Program-made: the position numbers and the translations under genes
The notes under the pieces: generated by a model
What the model saw: the letters and a program-made list of their open reading frames with translations, nothing else
Databases searched by the model: none
What the model was told of the DNA's origin: nothing
Shown: in pieces, positions 1-9,116 of the stretch
How the letters are laid out: every line of letters begins with the position of its first letter
How positions within the stretch are numbered: position 1 is the first letter of the stretch
NCBI GenBank assembly: GCA_963575745.1
Contig: CAUYUJ010017806.1
Location: 151,001-215,000 of the forward strand
Direction: 5' to 3'
Length of the DNA: 64,000 nt
Source of the DNA: Prorocentrum cordatum
Lineage: Eukaryota > Sar > Dinophyceae > Prorocentrales > Prorocentraceae

Positions 1-1592
1 AGCGCCGCCACTGGGGCCTTCGGTGCAGCTCTCTATGGGGCCACGAAACGTGTGAGGGGTGTGCCGAATTGGGTGCGGGTGGTGACGCATGCGGGCGGTG
101 CCACTGGGGCCTTCGGTGGAGCTCCCTATGGGGCCACGAAACCTGTTGTTGTGAGGGGCGTGCCGGGATGGGTGGCGGGGACGCATGTGAGCGCGGCCGC
201 TGGGGCCTTCGGTGGAGCTCCCTATGGGGCCACGAAACGTGTGAGGGGTGTGCCGAATTGGGTGGGTGTGGGTGACGCATGTGGGCGCCGCCACTGGGGC
301 CTCCGGTGGATGATGGGGCCACGAAACCTGTCAGGGATGTGCCGAAATGGGTGTGCGGGACGCATGCGCATGTGAGCGCCGCCACTGGGGCCTTCGGTGG
401 AGCTCCCTATGGGGCCACGAAACGTGTGAGGGGTGTGCCGAATTGGGTGTGCGTGACGCATGCGGGCGGCAGCACTGGGGCCTTCGGTGGAGCTTCCCTA
501 TGGGGCCACGAAACGTGTGAGGGGTGTGCCGAATTGGGTGTGCGGGACGCATGCGGGCGGCAGCACTGGGGCCTTCGTGGGGCTCCCTATGGGGCCACGA
601 AACGTGTGAGGGGTGTGCCGAATTGGGTGTGCGGGACGCATGCGGGCGGCAGCACTGGGGCCTTCGGTGGGGCTCCCTATGGGGCCACGAAACGTGTGAG
701 TGGTGTGCCGAATTGGGTGTGGGTGACGCATGCGGGCGGCAGCACTGGGGCCTTCGGCGGGGCTTCTACTATGGGGCCACGAAACGTGTGAGGGGTGTGC
801 CGAATTGTGTGTGGGTGACGCATGCAGGCGGCAGCACTGGGGCCTTCGGCGGAGCTCCTATGGGGCCACGAAACGTGTGAGGGGTGTGCCGAATTGGATG
901 TGGGTGACGCATGCGGGCGGCAGCACTGGGGCCTTCGGTGGAGTTCCCTATGGAGCCACGAAACGTGTGAGGGGTGTGCCGAAATGGGTGTGGGTGACGC
1001 ATGCGGGCGCGGGCACTGGGGCCTTCGGTGGAGCTCCCTATGGAGCCACGAAACGCGTGTGAGGGGTGTGCCGAAATGGGTGTGGCTGACGCATGCGGGC
1101 GCGGGCACTGGGGCCTTCGGTGGAGCTCCCTATGGAGCCACGAAACGTGTGAGGGGTGTGCCGAAATGGGTGTGGGTGACGCATGCGGGCGCGGGCACTG
1201 GGGCCTTCGGTGGAGCTCCCTATGGAGCCACGAAACGTGTGAGGGGTGTGCCGAAATGGGTGTGGGTGACGCATGCGGGCGCGGGCACTGGGGCCTTCGG
1301 TGGAGCTCCCTATGGAGCCACGAAACGTGTGAGGGGTGTGCCGAAATGGGTGTGGGTGACGCATGCGGGCGCGGGCACTGGGGCCTTCGGTGGAGCTCCC
1401 TATGGAGCCACGAAACGTGTGAGGGGTGTGCCGAAATGGGTGTGGGTGACGCATGCGGGCGCGGGCCTTCGGTGGAGCTCCCTATGGAGCCACGAAACGT
1501 GTGAGGGGTGTGCCGAAATGGGTGTGGGTGACGCATGCGGGCGCGGGCACTGGGGCCTTCGGTGGAGCTCCCTATGGAGCCACGAAACGGTG
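1..1592. repeat. 90-bp minisatellite array (about 18 units)
   Basis: The unit recurs every 90 bp (for example at 1141, 1231 and 1321) and contains the core CCACGAAACGTGTGAGGGG followed by GTGTGCCGAAATGGG. The array starts before the window. Units before about 950 are divergent (GGGGCC, AATTGGG, GGCGGCAGCAC), while those from about 950 to 1590 are nearly identical (GGAGCC, AAATGGG, GGGCGCGGGCAC). One unit near 1453-1490 is shortened. Because 90 is divisible by 3 and the unit has no stops, several frames stay open; I do not regard these as genes. Confidence 0.95.
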
Positions 1593-1605
1593 TACTGGGT
1601 GGGTG

Positions 1606-1702
1606 AAGAGGAGAGGAGGAGAGGAGGGGAGGAGAGGAGGAGAGGAGAGGAGAGGAGAGGAGAGGAGAGGAGAGGAGAGGAGAGGAGAGGAGAGGAGAGG
1701 AA
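1606..1702. repeat. (AGGAG)n-type purine microsatellite
   Basis: Tandem GAGGA/GAGAG pentamers directly follow the 90-bp array. Confidence 0.9.
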
Positions 1703-1805
1703 CGCGGGGCACCGTCTCTTCAAAACGAGGACCCAACACCACAGGATGGTTGGGAAAAACAGTGCTTTCTAATTGAATTGCCCCCCTCGGGACTCGCATT
1801 TTCTG

Positions 1806-1850
1806 GGATATACACACATATATATATATACATATATATATATATACAAA
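1806..1850. repeat. (TA)n/(CA)n microsatellite
   Basis: Alternating TA and CA dinucleotides lie just upstream of the B-like module, as another (TA)n does at about 41355. Confidence 0.8.
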
Positions 1851-1874
1851 CAAAAAACAAGGAAACAATCGGGG

Positions 1875-2500
1875 GAGGCTTAGTGTCACCATGCTGTGAT
1901 GTTGGGCCCCGAACTACAACAACAACCGCTCTCGCCTGATACTTCCCCACAGTTAACTTCGAAGTCGCTCTCGCCTGGGTCTTTCCAACAAGTTATGCAG
2001 GAATCGCGCTCTCTCGCGTGGGACTTGCCTTTTTTCAGACGCCGCGCCCTCGACACTCAGGAATCACGCTCTCGCTTTCTGGCCTTTCTCCCGATCTACT
2101 TGGGAATCGCGGTATCGTTCGAGCCCTCCTCGCGATCCACGCAGTATTCTCGCGCTTCGTCAACCCGCCTTCTTGATGTGGCCGCTTGGGCGCGCCTTCC
2201 CGACCCGCCTGTTGGGGTCTACCTGCCCGACCCGCTCCTCCGGTTCTGCCACGTGTCTTGTGCTCCTAGCCCCCTTCCTGAGAATCCCGTGCTCCATCCT
2301 CTTCCCTCCCCCTCCCATACTCACGCTTCCGCAGCCCGCCTGCTCGACCTGGCCGCTTTGGCCCGCCTTCCCGACCCGCCCGTCAGGGTCTACTTGCCCG
2401 ATCAGCCCGTTTGGTTTAGCTCCTAGCCCTCCTCCTGCAAGTCCCGTGCTCCATCCTTCTCCGTGTCTCTTTTGTCCGTCCTCTCTTCCCTGCTTTAGGG
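1875..2500 (+). repeat. Dispersed element B, copy B0 (tail missing)
   Basis: It shares a head with 41390 and 34676: GGCCCC, then a CAAC-rich stretch, then CGCTCTCGCCTGATACTTCC. The interior is a degenerate repeat of about 40 bp (CGCTCTCGC, GGACTTCC, TTATNCAGGAATCGC). Bases 2170-2270 match 41680-41760, including TTCTGCCACGTG. The conserved B tail seen at 35440, 42055 and 50010 is absent; the sequence runs instead towards the LINE fragment. Confidence 0.7.
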
Positions 2501-2762
2501 GCTGCACTAAAGATATAACGCGCGAGTCCGCGCCGCGCCCAGCAGGAGACGCTCGTCGCCGCAGCGCGGGTTTCATCCAGAGGAACGAACGACGGCAGCA
2601 CGCCAGGCACTTGGGGGGCCGGACGGACCCTGGCAGGCACTACCCGACAGCACTTCAATTGGACGGGTGGAGGAATACAGCGCAGTGGAAATGGTACCAC
2701 CGCGGAATCGACGAGACGATCTCCCTGGACAGCACGGATGAACACTGGCACTCCTGGGCCAC

Positions 2763-3239
2763 ATATTACGGGAAGCGTGGCGACATCACAAATTCCACAG
2801 CTGGTTAGCCACGACGCGAAGCGACGCGCAGGCGTGCGGGACTGCCCAGTACGACGCGAAACGGCTCAATGCCGTCATCACCAGTGCGCAGGAGCACCCG
2901 TCTACTCTGGCGGTGCTCACGGGAGGCTTTGTGCCACTTGCTGTTTTCGAGCGGGGCCAAGGGAACGGCCCTTCGATGGAATGCCCACGGTGTGCAGGCG
3001 CTGTGCCAACGACGGACCACGTGGTGTGGGAGTGTCAAGGAGAGGCGTTCTGGGACTGGCTTTGCGCCCGCCCCAAGGACGCTCTCCAGAGACGCCTGGG
3101 CTGGCCCACGGGCGATTTACGACGGAAGGGAGTGGAACAGCGCTTGCTGTTGCGGGTGGCAGATTCCAGGACCGCAATATTGGATCACAGATACGGTGGG
3201 GCTTGTCACAGGTGTTGTGGTGCCCACGGGGACCTCTAG
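2763..3239 (+). mobile_element. Non-LTR (LINE) retrotransposon 3' ORF fragment
   Basis: One frame reads open from about 2763 to a stop at 3237-3239. It contains CPRCAGAVPTTDHVVWEC, a CX2CX8HX4C cysteine-histidine motif followed by a Trp-rich segment (FWDWLCARP). This arrangement is typical of the extreme C-terminus of LINE polyproteins, downstream of reverse transcriptase and RNase H. An in-frame TGA at 2739-2741 lies upstream, and I could not follow RT or RNase H domains further, so this is a 5'-truncated dead copy. The 3' end runs into the 68-bp repeat with no poly(A) tail. The family call rests on motif recognition only. Confidence 0.6.
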
Positions 3240-3640
3240 CCGCTATTTTGTTTCACAGGTACGGTGGTGCTCGTCGCGAGTATTTTCGTACTGACGGGGA
3301 TCTCTTGCCGCTATTTTTTATCACAAGTGCGGTGGTGCTCGTCACGGGTATTCTTCGTACCGTAATGTTGGTTCACAGGTACGGTGGTGCTCATCGCAAA
3401 ATTTCTTGTGCCGACGGTGACTTTTTACCGCGGCTGGTGCTCATCCCAGGCATTCTGACGCCAGAAGGTCCATCTTGTGCCGTTGGGGCCTCCTACCGCT
3501 AAGTAGATTCACAGGTACGGTGGCTGTTCACGTGTTTTTTTGGCTGACGTGGACTTGACCGCGGACTTGGGTTACAGATGCGGTGTTGTTGGCATTTGAT
3601 TGCCCTCGATCACAAGTGTGGGTATGACGTGCGGCGGTGC
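3183..3640. repeat. 68-bp degenerate tandem repeat
   Basis: Units start at 3183, 3251 and 3319, exactly 68 bp apart, each with (T)TCACAGGTACGGTGGTGCT. More diverged units follow near 3370, 3509 and 3575. The first unit overlaps the last codons of the LINE fragment, so this may be the element's 3' UTR. Confidence 0.8.
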
Positions 3641-3726
3641 TCGTCACATCTGTGTTTGCGCCCATTGAGGTTGTAACCCGCCATTCCTATCAGCCCCAAG
3701 TCACTTTGCTTGGGGCTTCCGTCAGG

Positions 3727-4516
3727 CGAGGTCGTCGTGAAGGCCTTCGTCTTTGCCGACGTACTTACTGCAAGGTTTCCAAACATGTACCAGGCACAGG
3801 CGCTGGGATGGGAATCCTGCTGATCTCCACGGTCCGCGAGGAGTGCCCGGAACGCATCATGGAGCCTTTCAGTATTATCCTCAGCCCAAAGAGTTTAGGA
3901 TATTGTCGTGTAGCCGTACAACGCCGTCCATTCTTTCCACCAGCTCGTGGGGAACGCGGTCACATGTTGTTTTCTGTTGGCTAACGAGGCGCTTTAGGAT
4001 ATCTGTGTCCAGGCGTTGAAGCTGACGACTCCGACGTACGGGGGCCTGAACCACCTCGTGAGCGCGGCGATCAGTGGCGTGACCGCGTGCCTGCGTTTCC
4101 CTGGGCAGCTCAATTGTGTTTTGCGAAAAATTACCGTGGGTCAGATCCCGTTCCCGCGCCTGCACTTCTTCATGACGGAGCCGTGACAGTCCCTGAGCTG
4201 ACCCAGCAAATGTTCGATGTCGTGCAGGTCAGCTCCCGTCGTATTCATTGCAGAAGTACTGCCCGCGATGGCAGATGTTCGATGCGAAAAACATGACGTT
4301 CGCGGCAGACCCGCGTCGCGGTCGCTACTTGACAGCCGCGGCGCTCTTTCGCGGTTGCATGTCCACGAAGGAAGTTGACCCGCAGGTGTTGAATGTGCAC
4401 AATTGTAAGTCGTCGTACTTCGCCGAGTGATCCCGGACAACATCAAATCGTCAGTTTGCGACGCTGCCCGAAAGGATTGAAGATGGCGGTGGCCATTGCT
4501 GGCAATTCTACAGTCG
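3727..4516 (+). pseudogene. Beta-tubulin pseudogene, 5' piece
   Basis: This is a decayed copy of the GTP-binding cytoskeletal protein beta-tubulin. Recognisable blocks in order: LLQGFQ; the tubulin GTP signature [140 protein letters not shown]. They match family order from about residue 120 to 370. The blocks sit in different frames, with in-frame stops (for example TAG in NEAL*DIC), several 1-bp indels, loss of about 15 residues after HFFM, and a 65-bp insertion. The first 120 or so codons are missing. The 3' end is interrupted at NST; the coding sequence resumes at 7454. Confidence 0.93.
4207..4271 (+). other. 65-bp insertion flanked by 13-bp direct repeat inside tubulin
   Basis: CAAATGTTCGATG at 4207-4219 and CAGATGTTCGATG at 4272-4284 both encode the QMFD of beta-tubulin. 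The sequence between them is absent from normal tubulins and shifts the frame. It could be a retained short intron or introner-like insertion, or a small insertion with target-site duplication. Confidence 0.7.
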
Positions 4517-4561
4517 GATCGGCACGGTGGCACCGGAGGGGGCAGAAAAAGACCAAAACAA

Positions 4562-4662
4562 GTAATAATAATGTTAATCGAAAGAAGAAGACACAGAAGC
4601 AGCACAGTAATAGGAATAATAATAATAATACGACGAATTATGATAACAAGAATAATGCGAAT
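4562..4662. repeat. AAT/AAC-rich low-complexity DNA
   Basis: Short runs of AATAATAAT and GAAGAAGA make a sharp drop in GC content before element D1. Confidence 0.7.
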
Positions 4663-4768
4663 CATTATCCCAGTGCGACCCTACCTAGGAGTTGGAGCCC
4701 CTAGGAAAACAACATTAGTAGGAGCGGCAAACACCGTCCTTCTCCTTCACCTAATCGTCGTAGCTGCA

Positions 4769-4904
<136 letters not shown>

Positions 4905-5023
4905 CAGAACCGCCGACGCCACGCCGTAAGTGAAGCAGAGGCAGAAAAAAAAAACAGCAAGTCGCCGAGACAGCAGCAAAAGCAAGCAGGCACGGAGATG
5001 AGGGCGGGGCACTGGGGAGTTCT

Positions 5024-5262
5024 TTACATCTACATGTATATCTACACCTACATCTACATCGACACCTACATCTACATCTGGACCTACATCTACATCTACA
5101 CCTACAGCTACATCTACATCTACACCTGCATCTACATCTACATCTACATCAACAGCGAGATCTACATCTACATTTACATCTACATCTACACCTACATCTA
5201 CACCTACATCTACATCTACACCTACATCTACATCTACATCTACATGTACATCTTCATATATA
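5024..5262. repeat. (TACATC)n / TACACC hexamer repeat
   Basis: Near-perfect 6-bp periodicity; TACACC variants recur at irregular multiples. Inside element D1. Confidence 0.9.
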
Positions 5263-5291
5263 GATACAGCAGCAGCAGCAATAGTGAATGC

Positions 5292-5460
5292 TGTGCTGCG
5301 CTATGCTATGCTCTATGCTATGCTATGCTGCGCAATGCTATGCTGGGCTAGGCTAGGCAAGGCTATGCTATGCTATGCTATGCTGCGCTATGCTATGCTG
5401 CGCTATGCTATGCTATGCTATGCTATGCTATGCTATGCTATGCTATGCTATGCTATGCTT
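5292..5460. repeat. (ATGCT)n pentamer repeat
   Basis: TATGC pentamers with GCGC variants, followed to about 5520 by TTTGCC/TTTGCT hexamers. Inside element D1. Confidence 0.9.
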
Positions 5461-5703
5461 TTGCTTTGCCTTCGCTTTTGCCTTCACTTTTGCCTTTGCT
5501 TTTGCTTTTGCTTGTCACCCAGGGAGCGCAACTGGGTGAACCGCGCGTTTGCTTTTACCTTTGCTGTTGCTTTTGCTTGGCTCCCAGGGGGCTGGGGGAA
5601 CCGCCCGGGGCGGTTTGCACTGCCCGGCCCCTTTAAACCAAGCGAGTAAGAACCCTTCTAGGCAGAGCCTAGGTAGGGAATAGTTGTAATACGAATAATA
5701 CAT

Positions 5704-5826
5704 ATAAGGGAAATTATCCCAGTGCGACCCTACCTAGGAGTTGGAGCCTCTAGGAAAGCAACATTAGAAGGAGCGGTAATCGCCGTCCTCCTCCTTCTCC
5801 TCATCGTCGTAGTTGTAGCAGTAGCG

Positions 5827-5879
<53 letters not shown>

Positions 5880-5918
5880 CGTAGTCGTAGTCGTAGTCGT
5901 AGTCGTAGTCGTAGTCGT

Positions 5919-5987
<69 letters not shown>

Positions 5988-6262
5988 CGGGTTTCATGTC
6001 TCCTGGCCGGTGCTATGTGCGAAACCTTCGTGAATCCTAAGGACTCAAGCTGCCCCACTAAGGGCTCAAGCTGGCCCACAGACGGACAACATGCATGGAA
6101 CATACGTGCGCACACACATATAAGTTCATGTATATTTGTATAGCAGCAGCAATCGTGGATGCTGTTCTGCGCTATGCTATGCTAATGCTATGCTCTGCTC
6201 TGCTATGCTATGCTGCGCAATGCTATGCTGGGCTAGGCTAGTCTGTGCTAGGCTAGGCTATG
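5704..6262 (+). mobile_element. Element D copy 2 (tail lost)
   Basis: The head ATTATCCCAGTGCGACC plus CCCTACCTAGG repeats that of D1, followed by the same AGGAAAGCAACATTA segment and a (GTA)n. The unique centre differs from D1 (GGGTTTCATGTCTCCTGGCC). It ends inside the ATGCT array, without the tail or right terminal repeat. Confidence 0.7.
5828..5988. repeat. (GTA)n-(GTCGTA)n-(GTA)n microsatellite
   Basis: A block of GTCGTA hexamers sits between two GTA triplet blocks, inside element D2. Confidence 0.95.
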
Positions 6263-6662
6263 CCATAATAAGAATACTGATATTCATAAGAGGAGCAATA
6301 CTACTACCAATCATAATGATAATGATAATAACGATAATCATAATGATACGAATAATGGTAATCATGACAATGATAATAATTTCAATAAGAAGAATGTACA
6401 TACTAACAAGAAGGACAACCATAACAAACATACTCACACTAATCAAGCATAGTGATATGAAACATGAGAGTAATACTAACAATAATAATACTCATAGTAA
6501 TAATAGTACAATAATAATAACAATAATACTAATAATGCTAATAATAATACCAATATTAATACTACTAATAATAATAATGATCATAATAACAATAAAAATA
6601 ATAATGATGATAATAATAATGATAATAATAATGATAATAATAATACAACAAGAACAATAATA
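6263..6662. repeat. AAT/ATA-rich triplet region
   Basis: Degenerate AATAATAAT with GAT and ACA interruptions; very low GC compared with its flanks. Confidence 0.85.
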
Positions 6663-6803
6663 TTAAAAACAAGAGGAAGAAGAAAGAAGGACCTGGCCGC
6701 GGCGGCGCGCTAGGCGGGCGATGATGATAAGAGGAGGCGGAAACTGGAGCCAGAGGAGCTGGGCCGCGGGGGCCACCCGGCGACGACGGCGTCCAGACCG
6801 AAA

Positions 6804-7118
6804 ATGGAGGTGGAGGAGGACGACTGGTTGCCGCCCCCGGCGGGCGACTCCGACGGCGAGGAGATGGAGCTGAGTGGCGAGGTGCTCGGCCTGCGCTTCG
6901 AGGAGCCCTTCGAGCAGATGGTGCAAGTCCTGGTGAAGGCCCAGGCTCTGGAGAAGAGGACGGCTCGGCAGAGGTTCCCAGCTTTGCCGCAGTGGATGTT
7001 CACCGGCGATGGGCAGCTCATGGGTGCTGTACCCGAGTGGAGTCACATGGAGGGTGTGTGGTCTGTCCGGCTGGGCTCCCGCATGCTGACGAAACTGCAT
7101 CGGGCTGCGTACGTGTAG
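6804..7118 (+). CDS. Unidentified acidic/hydrophobic ORF (possible captured exon)
   Basis: The frame is open from 6715 (after a TAG) to a TAG at 7116-7118, about 134 codons, with the first ATG at 6804. Upstream of the ATG it encodes a basic stretch (DDDKRRRKLEPEEL), followed by acidic MEVEEDDWLPPPAGDSDGEE and then a mixed segment (FEEPFEQMVQVLVKAQALEK, then ALPQWMFTGDGQL). Composition is protein-like and not repeat-derived, unlike most open frames here. I recognise no domain. It lies inside the insertion that splits beta-tubulin, so it may be cargo of that insertion or an unrelated exon. A +2-frame continuation to 7240 is possible if one indel is assumed. Confidence 0.35.
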   Translation: MEVEEDDWLPPPAGDSDGEEMELSGEVLGLRFEEPFEQMVQVLVKAQALEKRTARQRFPALPQWMFTGDGQLMGAVPEWSHMEGVWSVRLGSRMLTKLHRAAYV

Positions 7119-7453
7119 ACTTTCAGGGAGATCGCGACGAAGCCGTTCTGGTTCCCAGGAGCGGCAGGGCCAGAGGCGCGGGGCTCCACGTCTTCGATCC
7201 AATGGTGGGCAGCACGATGATCTCGTGCATGCCGAAGTAACTGTTCATTTTGTTCGGTGTCTACAGAGGCAGGCGGCCGACAGAGTGGTCAGTGAGGAAG
7301 TGGCCACTGTGGGGCTGGTCATCTTCTGCATCGTGATGCTACTCGGAGCTGTCAGTGCGCCCCGGTGCTGTGCCAGTTCCTTATCCGTCTGAGTTCTCGG
7401 CTTCGCAGCTCGGCGCTCGCGTTGGTTCCAGGGCATGTGCCCCAATTTCGTGC
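7119..7453. other. Unassigned DNA inside the tubulin insertion
   Basis: GC-rich and single-copy in appearance. One frame near 7290-7350 encodes a short hydrophobic run (VGLVIFCIVMLLGAV) that could be a membrane helix, but nothing else supports a gene. Confidence 0.4.
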
Positions 7454-7653
7454 CAGTCGCTATCCAAGAAATGTTTCAGCGTGAAGCAGGATGTTTCACT
7501 GCCATGTTCCGGCGCAAGGCGATCCTTCATTGGTACACATGGGAGGTCATGGACGAGATGGAGTTCACCGAGGCCGAGAGTAATATGAACGACGTGGTTT
7601 CCGAGTGCCAGCAGTGCCAGGACGCCGCCGCCGAAGAGGATGGCGAGCAGTGA
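7454..7653 (+). pseudogene. Beta-tubulin pseudogene, 3' piece
   Basis: One uninterrupted frame encodes [62 protein letters not shown] and a stop. This is the C-terminal H11-H12 region and acidic tail of beta-tubulin, about residues 371 to 435. Usual family residues are replaced (TGEGMDEM to [14 protein letters not shown] to ECQQCQ), and the acidic tail is shorter than usual. It completes the reading broken at 4516. The lack of stops here contrasts with the damaged 5' piece. Confidence 0.93.
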
Positions 7654-7867
7654 TGGCGTCACTGTCTCGCTGTGGCCAGCCTCCGAGGTCGGGCAACGGA
7701 TGTGTGAGCAAATCAGTGCTGATGAGCCGTCGGCCAAGTGCATGTCTATGCATGTTAAGTCGCCGTTTCCCCGCTCGCCGCGAGAATTCGCCTGGAGCTC
7801 GGACGGCCAGACTGCTGGACGGTCTTCCCCATATACGAACAAAAGAGGCGACGTTCGCATGCGGCAC

Positions 7868-8040
7868 CCGGGCCTGTGTCGGCACAAACCTCGCGCGTTT
7901 CATGGTCCCATAGGGAATTCCACCTGAATCCCCAACAGCACAGCTTGCATGCGCTCCCCATTATTACTAGTACGGTTCACCTCTCACGCGTTTCGTGCCC
8001 CAGGGGGAGCTCCACCGAAAGCCTTTCTCACGACGCGGAA
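7868..8040. repeat. Two diverged units of the 90/63-bp minisatellite family
   Basis: GCGCGTTTCATGGTCCCATA near 7893 and CACGCGTTTCGTGCCCC near 7985 lie about 93 bp apart; the second is followed by GGGGGAGCTCCACCGAAAG. These are the cores of the reverse-complemented 90-bp array at the window start and of the 63-bp array at 36.6-38.3 kb. Confidence 0.65.
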
Positions 8041-9011
8041 CTCACAACTGCAGATGGTTGGGTCCTTCGCCAAGATTTTTTCTTATGTTGTCGGAAGGAG
8101 GGTGGGAATGGGTGGGGCCCAATGATTCTCCCGAGCTGCCAATCTTGACTTCTACTCGTACTCTTGCCTTCGTTCCTGCCATTCCTCCTTGCGTCATGCT
8201 CCACTTTCCTCTCCCCCTGTCTGCGTCACCCTATCTTTCTATCGACGCTCACTTCTGTCCTTTGGGCCTGTGTGGGGCGTGGGGGGGGGGGGCTGGTTGC
8301 CTTGGGCATTTTCCTTTCCCCTGCTCCTACCCGAAGGACAACAGGGGCTTCCGGTCGCCCAGCAAGAGCCAGAGCCCAGCCAAGTACCTCTACCCAGAGG
8401 AGTTTGCGAAGCGCGGCGCCCTGCAGGAGAGCCGGGCTCGGGGCTGTGCACAGACAGCCGCAGGAGGTAGCCCCCACTGGCCTCAACAAGCTCCCCGAGA
8501 AGTCCAGGGCAGTCAAGAGTCAGGCCCGTCTCCGCCGGCGCCTCTTAGGGCGCTCCGCGCCACGGGTTTTGGTGAATTGAAGCCTCGCTGGGCCGCACCA
8601 CAACCAGGACATGGAGGAGGAAGGGGGAGGGATAATGATGGGGGTTGCAGTGGAGGGGCAGGGGCCTGGAAGGGCCGGGGGGCTTGGACGGCAGGGGAGG
8701 GGGACTGGCAGGGGTCTGCACAGGCAGCGCGAAGAGAAGCCACGCCGACCCCCCTTCGCAACTTTCTCTCGCTCTGGCGCGGGCGGAGTCCCGTGCCGGT
8801 TGAGGCCAGCCGCGATTATTTCCTGGGGCTTCTTGTGCGCAGCCCCAAGCCTTGCCGCCGCAGGAGCAGCGGCGGTCGCCTTCCTATTCCCCCAGGCCGG
8901 GAGGCGTTGCCGGCCACGGCGCCCGCGAGCACCAGTGGCGGTGCAGCCAAGGGGGGCGCGGTCGCATGGCCGGGCACGTTTTTTTGGACATCGTGTTTGG
9001 CAGAAAGGGGC
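8041..9011. other. GC-rich spacer, no recognised gene
   Basis: One frame is open to the (GGA)n at its end. It includes one exon-like stretch (SPAKYLYPEEFAKRGALQ, about 8374-8428), but no domain or splice structure was recognised. Confidence 0.4.
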
Positions 9012-9116
9012 AGGGAGGAGGAGGATGAGGAGGAGGAGCAGGAGGAGGAGGAGGAGGAGGAGGAGGAGGATGAGGAGGATGAGGATGAGGAGGAAGATGA
9101 GGAACAGGAGGAGTAG
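9012..9116. repeat. (GGA)n/(GAT) triplet repeat
   Basis: GAGGAGGAGGATGAG triplets; the long Glu/Asp run they encode is not evidence of a gene. Confidence 0.95.

Noticed and set aside
822-1772. 316-codon frame with a 30-residue repeat, resembling a repeat-domain protein
   Set aside because: The unit is open in several frames on both strands and related arrays have different periods; no start context or non-repeat domain.
5292-5460. ATGCT repeat as telomeric or centromeric satellite
   Set aside because: It is an internal block of element D, recurring in D2 and (inverted) D3.
6040-6080. GGCTCAAG near 6055 as a dinoflagellate spliced-leader relic
   Set aside because: Only the last 8 bases match; the upstream CCGTAGCCATTTT part is absent.
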